Positions 10,496 through 20,340 of a DNA stretch of 64,000 bases are shown here, piece by piece. The notes under the pieces are model-generated. The model worked only from the letters and a program-made list of their open reading frames with translations, was not told the origin of the DNA and did no database searches. This DNA is from Serripes groenlandicus (taxonomy: Eukaryota; Mollusca; Bivalvia; Cardiida; Cardiidae), in assembly GCA_031761405.1 (NCBI GenBank), contig JASEVX010000007.1, positions 57,481,914 to 57,545,913 of the forward strand, read 5' to 3'. The first letter of the stretch is position 1; the number at the start of each line of letters is the position of its first letter. The position numbers were made by a program, and so were the translations under genes.

Positions 10496-10720
10496 GCGGG
10501 TCGTATCTTATATTTCCCTGGGTCAGTTCTCTACATATTCGTTTATCCATGCAGTTTAGTGAAAACATATTGTATTAGATATAGGAAGGCACAATATCAA
10601 CAATACAAACAATTAGTGCGAAAAGGATTGGGACGAAAGCGATAAGCTTATATAGTTTCTCTCCATGTAGGGTCCCATTGTGGATATGGTAACATTTTAA
10701 AGGACTTTATAGCAGGCGTT
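10496..10720. repeat. Duplicated 0.3-kb segment, copy 2
   Basis: Direct duplicate of 9813-10110, spaced about 680 bp away. It ends at GCAGGCGTTGGT in both copies. The intervening DNA holds an 88-codon forward frame with no recognisable motif. Confidence 0.9.
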
Positions 10721-11050
10721 GGTCGATCGGTGTATGAAATATGTTTTTCAAAGGTACTTCATTAAAAACGTCAAAGACATTCAAAGAAATAAAACGCTGT
10801 GAAAACATGAAGGGAAATATGTTATCATTATCGCACATCTTCGTTCTTACTTTATGAATGTACCATCTTTAAAAAATAAAAATTCCAACAGAAAATCTTA
10901 TCCCTGTGTTTTCAAAGTGCGAGACAAGTATCTCCAGACGAAAGGGAAACTCCCGAGGCGATCACAGTACATATAACATTCCTTGCTAGATTCATAATAA
11001 TGGGACCTTGGCGTAGTAAAATACTACATTTAGGAATTCTCGAAATTCAC
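10721..11050. other. Unique stretch, nothing recognised
   Basis: AT-rich sequence between the duplicated segment and the H SINE. No coding or repeat signature was seen. Confidence 0.4.
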
Positions 11051-13420
11051 TGTTTTATGTGTTTACACCGCTTTCAACACTTTTTAAGTTTTGTCATGGC
11101 GTTTCCGACCATGGTAAGTCACCAGTCCACTTATCCTGACACGAGCCAGTCAGTCGTAATGCTAACACCTCAATCCTGACACGAGCTAGCCAGTCGTTAT
11201 GCTAACACCTCAATTCTGACACGTGCCAGTCAGTCGTTATGCTAACACCTCGATCCTGACACGAGCCAGTCAGTCGTTATGCTAACACCTCAATCCTGAC
11301 ACGTGCCAAGCAGTCGTAATGCTAACACCTCAATCCTGACACGAGCCAGTCAGTCGGAATGCTAACACCTCAATCCTGACACGAGCCAGTCAGTCATTAT
11401 GCTAACACCTCAATCCTGACACCATCCAGTCAGTCGTAATGCTAACACCTCAATCCTGACACGAGCCAGTCAGTCGTAATGCTAACCTCTCAATCCTGAC
11501 ACGAGCCAGTCAGTCGTAATGCTAACACCTCAGTCCTGACACGAGCCAGTCAGTCGTTATGCTAACACCTCAATCCTGACACGAGCCAGTAAGTCCTTAT
11601 GCTAACACCTCAATCCTGACACGAGCCAGTCAGTCGTTATGCTAACATCTCAATCCTGACACGAGCCAGTCAGTCGTTATGCTAACATCTCAATCCTGAC
11701 ACCAGTCAGTCAGTCGTAATGCTAACACCTCAACCCTGACACGAGTCAGTCAGTCGTTATGCTAACACCTCAATCCTGACACGAGCCAGTCAGTCGTAAT
11801 GCTAACCTCTGAATCCTGACACGAGTCAGTCAGTCGTAATGATAACACCTCAATCCTGACACGAGCCAGTCAGTCGTTATGCTAACATCTCAATCCTGCC
11901 ACGAGCCAGTCAGTCGTAATGATAACACCTCAATCCTGACACGAGCCAGTCAGTCCTTATGCTAACACCTCAATCCTCACACGAGCCAGTCAGTCCTTAT
12001 GCTAACACCTCAATCCTCACACGAGCCAGTCAGTCGTTATGCTAACATATCAATCCTGACACGAGCCACTCAGTCGTTATGCTAACATCTCAATCCTGAC
12101 ACCAGTCAGTCAGTCGTAATGCTAACACCTCAACCCTGACACGAGTCAGTCAGTCGTTATGCTAACACCTCAATCCTGACACGAGCCAGTCAGTCGTAAT
12201 GCTAACCTCTGAAGCCTGACACGAGTCAGTCAGTCGTAATGATAACACCTCAATCCTGACACGAGCCAGTCAGTCGTTATGCTAACATCTCAATCCTGCC
12301 ACGAGCCAGTCAGTCGTAATGATAACACCTCAATCCTGCCACGAGCCAGTCAGTCGTTATGCTAACACCTCAATCCTGACACGAGCCAGTCAGTCGTTAT
12401 GCTAACACCTCAATCCTGACACGAGCCAGTCAGTCGTTATGCTAACATCTCAATCCTGACACGAGCCAGTCAGTCGTTATGCTAACATCTCAATCCTGAC
12501 ACGAGTCAGTCAGTCGTAATGCTAACACCTCAATCCTGACACCAGTCAGTCAGTCGTTATGCTAACACCTCAATCCTGACACGAGCCAGTCAGTCGTTAT
12601 GCTAACATCTCAATCCTGCCACGAGCCAGTCAGTCGTTATGCTAACACCTCAATCCTGACACGAGCCAGTCAGTCGTAATGCTAACACCTCAATCCTGAC
12701 ACGAGCCAGTCCGTCGTAATGCTAACCCCTCAATCCTGACACGAGCCAGTCAGTCGTTATGCTAACATCTCAATCCTGACACGAGTCAGTCAGTCGTAAT
12801 GCTAACACATCAATCCTGACACCAGTCAGTCAGTCGTTATGCTAACACCTCAATCCTGACACGAGCCAGTCAGTCGTTATGCTAACACCTCAATCCTGAC
12901 ACGAGCCAGTCAGTCGTAATGCTAACACCTCAATCCTGACACGAGCCAGTCAGTCGTAATGCTAACACCTCAATCCTGACAACAGCCAGTCAGTCGTAAT
13001 GCTAACACCTCAATCCTGACACGAGCCAGTCAGTCGTAATGCTAACACCTCAATCCTGACACCAGTCAGTCAGTCGTTATGCTAACACCTCAATCCTGAC
13101 ACGAGCCAGTCAGTCGTTATGCTAACACCTCAATCCTGACACGAGCCAGTCAGTCGTAATGCTAACACCTCAATCCTGACACGAGCCAGTCAGTCGTAAT
13201 GCTTACACCTCAATCCTGATAACAGCCAGTCAGTCGTAATGCTAACACCTCAATCCTGACACGAGCCAGTCAGTCGTTATGCTAACACCTCAATCCTGAC
13301 ACGAGCCAGTCAGTCGTAATGCTAAACCATTTTTAAGTTATTTGGTATGACCCGGCCGTGGATCGAACCCACGACTCCCCGAACCCGAGTCGGACGATCT
13401 TCCACTTCACGGAGGTCGTC
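11051..13420 (-). mobile_element. Family H SINE (reverse strand) expanded by an internal minisatellite
   Basis: Left edge (SINE 3' part on the minus strand): TTTACACCGCTTTCAACAC, TGGTAAGTCACCAGTCCAC. Right edge (SINE head): TGACCCGGCCGTGGATCGAA, whose complement holds the box B-like GGTTCGATCC, followed inward by the remainder of the tRNA-like head. The roughly 150-bp body between them is replaced by the 40-bp array. This is one interrupted SINE and not two, because head and tail are in matching orientation. Confidence 0.85.
11133..13325. repeat. 40-bp minisatellite, about 55 units
   Basis: The unit reads ATCCTGACACGAGCCAGTCA then GTCGTTATGCTAACACCTCA, with almost perfect length conservation. 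It is the reverse complement of the H SINE body segment GCATTACGACTGACTGGCTG. Unit variants (TAAT/TTAT, ACACCT/ACATCT, ACGAG/ACCAG) recur in fixed order: 11701 and 12101 start matching blocks 400 bp apart, and 12821 and 13061 start matching blocks 240 bp apart. Higher-order duplication has therefore occurred. Confidence 0.96.
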
Positions 13421-13557
13421 GTTGTTATTGGCGTGGCCTTACTTCTGGTTGATCCGTGGTTCGGGAAATTCGCACTATTCTTACTACTTTCTAATAATGC
13501 ATGATTTCTTGGTCGGAAACAAAACTGTCTAGATATGTTTTAACATTGAACAGAGGT

Positions 13558-13650
13558 CAAGATAAGGAGGGGATAATCAGCCATTTTCCTTACAATACTG
13601 ATGCGATTCTTCTGAGTACCCATAACATAGGGTTATAGGATCAAATATGA
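13558..13650. repeat. Family I element, half hairpin
   Basis: AAGGAGGGGATAATCAGCC followed by GCGATTCTTCTGAGTACCCA and TAACATAGGGTTATAGGATC matches the sequence around the 34.2-kb hairpin. The left hairpin arm is missing. Confidence 0.6.
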
Positions 13651-13654
13651 GATT

Positions 13655-13855
13655 TGAGAACATGTAAAACGCCCACCCCTTATCTAAAGTTCCGGTTTTA
13701 GTACTTTTGTGCACGTACATCAATAACCACCATGCATGTAAATAAAAGAGAAAGAATAAAAGGAAATCAATAAAAAAAAAAAGACAGCTGGAATGCTCAA
13801 AGACAGTTTCTATAGTATCTCAATCTTTTAGACTTGGGCGTTTTACACGAAATAA
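13655..13855. repeat. Inverted-repeat segment
   Basis: CATGTAAAACGCCCACC near 13660-13676 is complemented by TTGGGCGTTTTACACG near 13835-13850, enclosing about 160 bp of AT-rich DNA. It may be a small foldback element. Confidence 0.5.
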
Positions 13856-14237
13856 CTCCTGTTAATTAAAAGTTCAATCTCTTTGACATGAAATCCAGCT
13901 TCTTATTTCATTTGCGTTCTTGGTACATTTAGATATGTTTAGTCAGTTATCTTAAAATCGACATATTTGTATGTAGTCAGCAAAATTAACTGCGATGATT
14001 TATCTTATTCGTGAAGTTTGGTAGTTTCAATTGTTTTTAATTCCAAAATCAGCGTTTATTCAGTTGCAGTACATACAATGCAATATATTTTATTGCATAA
14101 AATAACACACACTATAATTATATACGTGTATATGAAAGACGATAACAAAATTACAAACGGAAAAATGGATTTTTCCGGAAAAAAGGATTTTTCCAGAAGA
14201 ATTTACAAATTTTTGCTGTAGATTTGTAGTTTGTGTA
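13856..14237. other. Unique stretch, nothing recognised
   Basis: A 67-codon forward frame at 14018-14221 lacks recognisable motifs. The direct repeat GATTTTTCCGGAAAA / GATTTTTCCAGAAGA occurs near 14167-14200. Confidence 0.4.
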
Positions 14238-14335
14238 ACTGACTTTCCCCCATAGAACTCATCTGCATCAGACGACTTGTAAAATACCTCGGTAAAATAA
14301 TGGAAAATATCTTTAAATTAAAGTATAATTATTTA
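14238..14335. mobile_element. Family A left-half fragment
   Basis: GACTTTCCCCCATAGAAC, CATCTGCATCAGACGACTT and GGAAAATATCTTTAAATTAA correspond to the left half. The right half is absent. Confidence 0.62.
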
Positions 14336-14454
14336 TCACATGACAATGCTTGTATCCAATGTAATATACCCATTACGTATTTCTTTATATTTGACACGTG
14401 TAATATAACATGACCGAATCACTATTTGTGTATTCATCCGCAAATGTTTACAAA

Positions 14455-14506
14455 ATGGCTGAGAACATGTATCTAGTAAACACAAACGTCACGATAGATG
14501 GACGAG
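14455..14506 (+). CDS. Candidate first coding exon (hypothetical)
   Basis: CAAAATGGCTGAG is a strong initiation context and also fits a YY1-type promoter element. The frame reads MAENMYLVNTNVTIDGRG to GACGAG followed by GTAACG, a possible donor splitting the last codon after its first base. Unspliced, the frame ends after 32 codons. No domain is identifiable in 17 residues and no matching downstream exon was found. Confidence 0.15.
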
Positions 14507-14625
14507 GTAACGGGACCATTATCGGTCATAAAAATATATTTTTGTGTTATTAGTTAAGTCTATTAAGTATTACATGTTGGGACTATTTTCTGGCAGTGAA
14601 AAAACGATTTTCTTTTTGTGTTTCG

Positions 14626-14790
14626 TCATGTGATAAAAAGAATCTGACATTCGTTGTCACTTCATAAAGTTTTATTACTCGTCAAAGAAATGTGTTATTA
14701 AGCTTGCCAACGGCTCGCTTTATAACACATTTCTTGAACTCGTTTAATAAAACTTTATATAAAATGACAACTCATGTCAGATCCTATATA
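14626..14790. mobile_element. Foldback element
   Basis: Left arm CTGACATTCGTTGTCAC then CATAAAGTTTTATTA; right arm TAATAAAACTTTATA then GACAACTCATGTCAG; inner arms GAAATGTGTTATTA and TATAACACATTTC. It shares the outer GTGATAAAAAGAATC motif with the foldback at 53.8-53.96 kb. Confidence 0.75.
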
Positions 14791-14810
14791 TATTTTAAGT
14801 CAATATAGCA

Positions 14811-14882
14811 ATAGGGTAAATTGCTCATTATGAGCAAATTCTTCTTTGGCCACAATGTTTTCAAGTATAATCCACTGCAGGT
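14811..14882. mobile_element. Family A central fragment
   Basis: AATTGCTCATTATGAGCAAATT hairpin arms, GCCACAATGTTTTCAA and CCACTGCAG remain. Both ends are lost. Confidence 0.6.
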
Positions 14883-15183
14883 AGGTAAGTTTTAAAACAA
14901 TCAGTTACCTAAGAACAGTTACTATTTAAGTCGATAGCAGTCTGCAAAGGTGACTTAACAACTGAGACGATAATGTCCTTGAAATAAACGTGACTAACAA
15001 GAATGAGTTGACTGTTCCCCTTGGAATCAACAGCCAGTTTATTTATGTGACACATTACTACATCATAGTGATTATAGAACTATTTACGTGATAGATAATG
15101 CTTGTTGTCGCCTGCTTTTAATACACATGGGGAAAATATTAAACCATGATGAACTTTTGTTTTTTGTTTAATGTAATCACTAG

Positions 15184-15313
15184 TTGAGAACAATGTGTGA
15201 AATTGAGAAATATCTCCTTTAGAGCTATTTATCTTATTTTTTTCCAGAATTATTTAAAAAAAAAAACGTCTGCTGCTACTTTAAATCGAGTTTATATCAG
15301 GGAAATGGTTAAC
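15184..15313. mobile_element. Family A right-half fragment
   Basis: GAGAACAATGTGTGAAATTG, an A-rich tract, ACGTCTGCTGCTAC and TATCAGGGAAATGGTTAA mark the right half of a diverged copy. Confidence 0.6.
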
Positions 15314-15346
15314 TTGACATGCGCAGGTAGTAATACCATTGGTTTG

Positions 15347-15604
15347 AACCCAAACAATCACGTGTTCTTTAACAGTCTCGCCAAACAATCACGAGTTCTT
15401 CCACAGTCTCGCCAAACAATCACGCGTTCTTCCACAGTCTCGCCAAACAATCACGCGTTCTTCCACAGTTCGCCAAACAATCACGTGTTCTTCCACAGTC
15501 TCGCCAAACAATCACGTGTTCTTCCACAGTCTCGCCAAACAATCACGTGTTCTTCCACAGTCTCGCCAAACAATCACGTGTTCTTCCACAGTCTCGCCAA
15601 ACTC
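15347..15604. repeat. 31-bp tandem array, 8 units with CACGTG core
   Basis: The unit is GTCTCGCCAAACAATCACGT then GTTCTTCCACA. Five of the eight units contain the palindrome CACGTG; the others have CACGAG (one) or CACGCG (two). The array keeps one forward frame open (about 15197-15757), which gives a repetitive peptide; I consider that a by-product of the 31-bp period. Confidence 0.93.
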
Positions 15605-15664
15605 TTCGTTTTCCACAGACGTATGTCGTACAAGTACAAACTGCACGTTGCAAGTACCAACTGT

Positions 15665-15897
15665 TTAAACCCTTTCCCACATACAACACATCTCCAGCAA
15701 ACGACTTTTAAAGCATCTTCTCAAAAGTATAACAATTCTGCAAATGTGAAAGTATAGATATTATATAGATTGAAAAACATTGGGACAAAAGGAGAAATTG
15801 CTCATTATGAGCAATTTCTCCTTTTCTCTCAATGTTTTCAAAAGTTGGCTGCTGCAGAGGCCTCAGATAGCGGCGTCTATGTGGTAAAGGGGCTTAA
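15665..15897. mobile_element. Family A MITE, full length
   Basis: TTAAACCCTTTCCCACATAC at the left and GTGGTAAAGGGGCTTAA at the right. Perfect central hairpin AGGAGAAATTGCTC-ATTAT-GAGCAATTTCTCCT. Confidence 0.85.
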
Positions 15898-16327
15898 AGC
15901 CAGTTGTAAACAAACTCAGCGTGGTTTCGAGACGCACATTGCATGGATGACGGTACCTTGTTATTTTATTCCATTGTATTTCATCATGTAAGTGATATAA
16001 TAGGAGTGAGTAAGACGTGAGTAACACGTGTTTACAATCAATTCCTATCGGAGGCACATTAAATGGAATTACTTCGGTATTAAAGGTATACGGAAACGTG
16101 TTCTTTCCTAGAGCGTTTGTCATGCTTTCGGTCTTTCATTCAGGAAAAGTGACACGTCACGTGGAAGAGGGGTATAATGGTGTGTGCGTATCCAAGCTTC
16201 GGGATTCGCTCCCATCTTTCGATCGTTCCGTATTTGGGGGTTTTAATACAGCCTAGCGATATTTTTATGTTTCGACTAACTTTGAGGAAACAAATTAAGC
16301 TTATAGTCATAAATAGTCGTGGATGTT
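15898..16327. other. Unique stretch with overlapping short frames
   Basis: Frames of 72-86 codons are open on both strands here (15863-16123, 16017-16256, 16140-16358, 16177-16413), but all overlap each other and none has a recognisable motif. Mutual overlap argues for low stop density and not for genes. Confidence 0.35.
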
Positions 16328-16388
16328 TTAATTTACCTTTTCCAACCTGTAAACGCAAGTCAATGCAACTGCAGCAGACGACCTTAGG
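16328..16388. mobile_element. Family A left-end fragment
   Basis: AATTTACCTTTTCCAACCTG and ACTGCAGCAGACGACCTT correspond to the left terminus. It breaks into the following satellite array. Confidence 0.6.
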
Positions 16389-16410
16389 TTATAATTATTG
16401 TGAGAGAAAA

Positions 16411-17692
16411 TAGTCCTGTCGTTAAGTCATTAGGGCGGTTAGACTTATTAACAGAGAATATATCTGCCGCAAAGTTCATTAGGGCGGTTAGACTTATTGA
16501 CAGAGAATATATCTGCCGCAAAAGTCATTAGGGCGGTTAGACTTATGAACAGAGAATATTCCTGTCGCAAATTCCACTAAGGCGTTGAGATTTAGTGACA
16601 GACAATATATCTGCCGCAAAAGTCATTAGGGCGGTTAGACTTATTGACAAAGAATATATCTGCCACAAAGTTCATTAGGGCGGTTAGGACTAATTGACAG
16701 AGAATATATATATATCGCAAAGTCTATTAGGGCGATAAGACTTATTGACAGAGAATATCCCGGTCATAAATTTCACGCGGTTAGACTTATTGACAGAGAA
16801 TATTCCTGTCGCAAACTCTATTAGGTTGGCATGACTTATTGACAGAGAATATATCTGTCGCAAAGGCTATTAGGGCGGTTAGACTTATTGACAAAGCATA
16901 TTCCTGTCGCAAACACTATTAGGTCGGCAAGACTTATTGACAGAAAATATATCTGCCGCCAAGTTAATTAGGGTGGTTAGCCTTATTGACAGATAATATC
17001 CCGGTCGCGAACTCTATTAGGTCGGCAAGACTTATTGACAAAGAATATATCTGTTGCAAAGTCTATTAGGTCGGCAAGACTTATTGACAGAGAATATTCA
17101 TGTCGCAAAGTATATTAGGTCGGCAAGACTTATTGACAGATAATATTCCTGTCGCAAAGTCTATTAGGTCGGCAAGACTTATAGACAGAATATTCCAGTC
17201 GCAATGTCTTTTAGGTCGGCAAGACTTATTGACAGAGAATATTCCTGTCGCAAAGTTCATTAGGGCGCTTAGACTTATTGACACAGAATATCCCTGTCGC
17301 AAACTCTATTAGGTCGGCAAGACTTATTGACAGAGAATATTCCTGTCGCAAACTCTATTAGGTCGGCAAGACTTATATACAAAGAATATTCCTGTCGCAA
17401 ACTCTATTAGGTCGGCAAGACTTATTGGCAAATAATATCCCTGTCGAAAAGTCTATTAGGTCGGCTAGACTTATTGACAAAGACTATCCCTGTCGCAAAC
17501 TCTATTAGGTCGGCAAGACTTATTGGCAGAGAAAATTCCTGTCGCAAAATCTATTAGGTCGGCAAGACTTATAGACAGAGAATATTCCTGTCGCAAAGTC
17601 TATTAGGTCGACAAGACTTATAGACAGAGAATATTCCAGCCGCAAAGTCCATTAGGGTGTTAACAATTATTGACAGAGAATTTCCCGATCGC
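16411..17692. repeat. 48-49-bp satellite array, about 26 units
   Basis: The unit runs GTCTATTAGGTCGGCAAGAC, TTATTGACAGAGAATATTCC, TGTCGCAAA. The left third prefers GGGCGGTTAGAC and ATATCTGCCGC; the right two thirds prefer GGTCGGCAAGAC and ATTCCTGTCGC. Two subtypes occupy different sides of the array. Confidence 0.95.
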
Positions 17693-17800
17693 AAAATCAT
17701 TGATTGGTTGAAAAAGATAGCCACTAGGCAGCATCAGAAAGTGTCAAACGACTTCTCTTCGTAAACCATTGGAACGATATCAACCAAACTTCATAGTAAT
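17693..17800. other. Non-repeat interruption of the satellite
   Basis: About 100 bp of unrelated sequence (GGTTGAAAAAGATAGCCAC and onward) separates the two parts of the array. Confidence 0.6.
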
Positions 17801-18087
17801 GTCGTTGGGACGGTTAGACTTATTCACAGAGAATATTCAAGTCACAAAGTTAGAATTAGTGACAGAGAATATTAAAGTCGCAAAGTTCACTAAGGCGGTT
17901 AGACTTAGTGACAGAGAATATATCTGCCGCAAAGTTCACTATTAGGACGATTAGACTTATTGACAAAGAATATACCTATCGCAAACTCTATTTCGGCGGC
18001 TATACTTATTGACAGAGAATACTCCTGTCGCAAAGTCCATTGGGGTTGAAAGACTCATACAACAGACAATATCCCTGTCGTAAAGTG
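17801..18087. repeat. 48-49-bp satellite, continuation, about 6 degraded units
   Basis: Same unit as 16411-17692 but with shortened and mutated units, e.g. CACAAAGTTAGAATTAGTGA. Edge degradation is typical of old satellites. Confidence 0.88.
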
Positions 18088-18188
18088 GGTGGTTTTCCTA
18101 TGACTAGATTACAATTCATATGATTGAAGTGTAAAGGTCTGTGAAATATGATAAAAATCAATATAAATTGACAGATGCGAAATAAGAT

Positions 18189-18298
18189 CACAGAACCGAT
18201 ATCGTTTACCTGGTTCAAGGCTTGTGTGTCAATTGTGAATTAACACAGAACCGATATCGTTTACCTGGTTCCAGGCTTGTGTGTCAATTGTGAATTAA
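18189..18298. repeat. 55-bp direct duplication
   Basis: CACAGAACCGATATCGTTTA through GTGTCAATTGTGAATTAA occurs twice in tandem with one mismatch (GGTTCAAGG versus GGTTCCAGG). Confidence 0.95.
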
Positions 18299-18987
18299 CT
18301 GTATCATGTTCGAACGGGTCCAAGTCCATGCTATTGCATGACACAAATAGGAGTGCGATCAGTCACGTGTAAACAGTAACAATTAAGCCGCGTTGAGAAA
18401 AAAACGTTCCTACTGCAATACGTTTAGATCTACAGCAGACTGTTTGGCTTGGGCATTTGGTCAGTCTTCGTTGGTCTTTTATCAGTAACTTAATCTTCAT
18501 TATCGCTGTAATGGAAGTTCATAGTTTGTCATCACATGTACATCTAAAACCGATATTGTCCATTGTTCCGCATTCCAGTCCGAACGATGGCTTTCAGGTG
18601 CAGCGGTACGCATCAGTCTCTAGTGTGATTATAGTGTATTAAATCGGCTTCCACTGATGTATGGGGAAAAACGGGAAATACACGGGAATAATGAGTCATT
18701 GATGTTGTTCAGTATTTTTGTTTTGTTTTTATTACAGCCTTTATTTCTATTTCTCTTAAACATTCATATTGGGGTTTAACGTCCCAAAAGTAGCAACTAA
18801 TTCAGGAAGAAAATGAGAATGTTTATAAGTGTGTTAAAAAGCTGTTTATTACGGAGTTAGTATTTGGATACACGGGCTGATCCAGATCTACACTTTACTT
18901 TTAGGCCAGGTTGTACCATCTAGCATGGTCAGGTTCATAAAGGTTTATTATTGGTCTACAGAGGTCACACAATACGCCGACGTCTTT
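18299..18987. other. Unique stretch, nothing recognised
   Basis: A 61-codon forward frame at 18457-18642 has a hydrophobic N-terminal segment but no identifiable domain. Otherwise featureless. Confidence 0.4.
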
Positions 18988-19204
18988 TTAACCCTTTCCC
19001 TCATACGACAATTCTGCAGCAGACGACTTAGAACGTATTTTGTTAAAACATAAAAAATCTCCATAATTGAATGGATGACCTAAGACTAAAAGTGGAAAAC
19101 ATTGTGGTAAAAGGAAAAATTGCACGTTTTGTGCAATTTCTTCTTTTGTCACTATGTTTTCAAAAAGTCGTCTGCTGCAGAGGAGTCCGAAAGCGTCCGA
19201 CTAA
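18988..19204. mobile_element. Family A MITE, reverse orientation, right terminus lost
   Basis: TTAACCCTTTCCCTCATACG at the left, hairpin AATTGCACGTTTTGTGCAATT, CGTCTGCTGCAGAGG at the right. Sequence ends at GAAAGCGTCCGACTA without the terminal GGGAAAGGGTTAA. Confidence 0.85.
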
Positions 19205-19697
19205 TCAATCAACGCAATAGTAAAACTTCAAATCATAGCATGGTAGGAAACTTTGATTAGACTGAAATTGCCCGTTTGGAGATATTCCTCCATTCCAGTC
19301 CATGCTTTTTTTACTTTAAAATGTTTTATTGCCCACAAAAAAAACATATACAGAATAAATGTGATAGGCAAACGGGTCTGGTCTCAAGTTTTCACAACTT
19401 AAATACTGCCCACCGCTTTTGAAATTACAAACATTTTTATTTTGTCTCTTAATACTTCCTCGATATAATTTTTCGGAGACAAATATACATGTATTCAGGT
19501 AAGGCAATATTTCCGGGGTCAAGTGTCATACGAGCACAACCATATCCAAAGCAAGATAATGATGTGCATGCCCTGCACAAAACCACCAATGCTTTTTAAC
19601 TCTATATATACTTACAAGTATGCAGAATAAACGTATTTAATTGAGGTTTCCAAAGCAGGCGATACATCACAAACTAGTATAGCTTATTTCAGTTATA

Positions 19698-19740
19698 TTA
19701 ACCCTTTCCCACATACAGCATATTCAATGCAGAGTTAAAC
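19698..19740. mobile_element. Family A left-end fragment
   Basis: TTAACCCTTTCCCACATACA followed by ATTCAATGCAGAG. Only the terminus remains. Confidence 0.6.
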
Positions 19741-19835
19741 TCCGTTTTAATTTCAATATGTGAACAAATCATGTTTGTACAACAAATAAAACAAATAAAA
19801 CAGGCAATAATCTCGATATGTTATGGTTTGAATGC

Positions 19836-19948
19836 ACGGGGTATGTAGTAGTTTAGTAGTTAGACAGTATGCCTCGCGAGCGGGAGACCAGGGTTCGATC
19901 CCCGGTCGGGTCATACCAACGATAGGCTTGACTTCATATCTTGGCGCT
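19836..19948 (+). mobile_element. Family H-type SINE head, first of a tandem pair
   Basis: tRNA-like: GTTTAGTAGTTAGACAG in the box A position and GGGTTCGATCCCCGGTC as box B, closed by GGGTCATACC that pairs with GGTATG upstream. The anticodon stem is not well paired, so it is a tRNA-derived SINE head and not a functional tRNA gene. It breaks off at TTGGCGCTC, where the next head starts. Confidence 0.75.
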
Positions 19949-20190
19949 CCTCTGTGGTGTAATGGTAAAGCGTCCACCTCAGGTGCGGAAGTCGGTGGTT
20001 CAATCCCTGGCCGGGTCATACAAACTGGTAGTAATGACTGGCTTCCTTGGCGCTCAGCGTTGCGGGGTTAGCATTACGACTGACTGGCTGGTGTCAGGAT
20101 AAATGGACCAGTAGTACTGGTAACTTACCCAAATAACGCCGTGATATAAATGAACAATTGTTGGAAACGGCGTAAAACACCAAACAATTA
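19949..20190 (+). mobile_element. Family H SINE, near full length
   Basis: Box A-like GTGGTGTAATGGTAAAGCG, box B-like GTGGTTCAATCCCTGGCC, junction GGGTCATACAAA, then the body GCATTACGACTGACTGGCTG, TGTCAGGATAAATGGACCAG, and the 3' part AACGCCGTGATATAAATG to CGGCGTAAAACACC. This copy shows the ancestral body that is amplified at 11.1 and 21.9 kb. Confidence 0.85.
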
Positions 20191-20340
20191 ATTGGCGTTC
20201 AAGGTTGCGCAGATAGCATTACAATCGATACATCTATGTTAGGATAAATAGTACCGTTAGTACGGGTAATTTACCCATGTAAAGGAATGATATAACTGAA
20301 ATACTGTCGAAAGCGGCTTTAAACACAATTCATAAAACAA
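20191..20340 (+). mobile_element. Family H SINE body, third tandem piece
   Basis: TTGGCGTTCAAGGTTGCGCA, ATAGCATTACAATCGATAC, GTTAGGATAAATAGTACCG and GAAAGCGGCTTTAAACAC repeat the body in diverged form without a tRNA-like head. Confidence 0.75.

Noticed and set aside
11133..13325. CRISPR-like array of regular repeats
   Set aside because: Units are contiguous with no unique spacers, and the context is eukaryotic SINE sequence.
15197..15757. Longest open frame in the window (186 codons, forward)
   Set aside because: Most of it is the 31-bp tandem array, so the peptide is a repeat by-product; the ends fall in family A fragments. No conserved domain.
19854..19919. Possible functional tRNA gene
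   Set aside because: Box A, box B and partial acceptor pairing are present, but the anticodon stem does not pair and the sequence continues into the H SINE junction GGGTCATACC; it is a SINE head.
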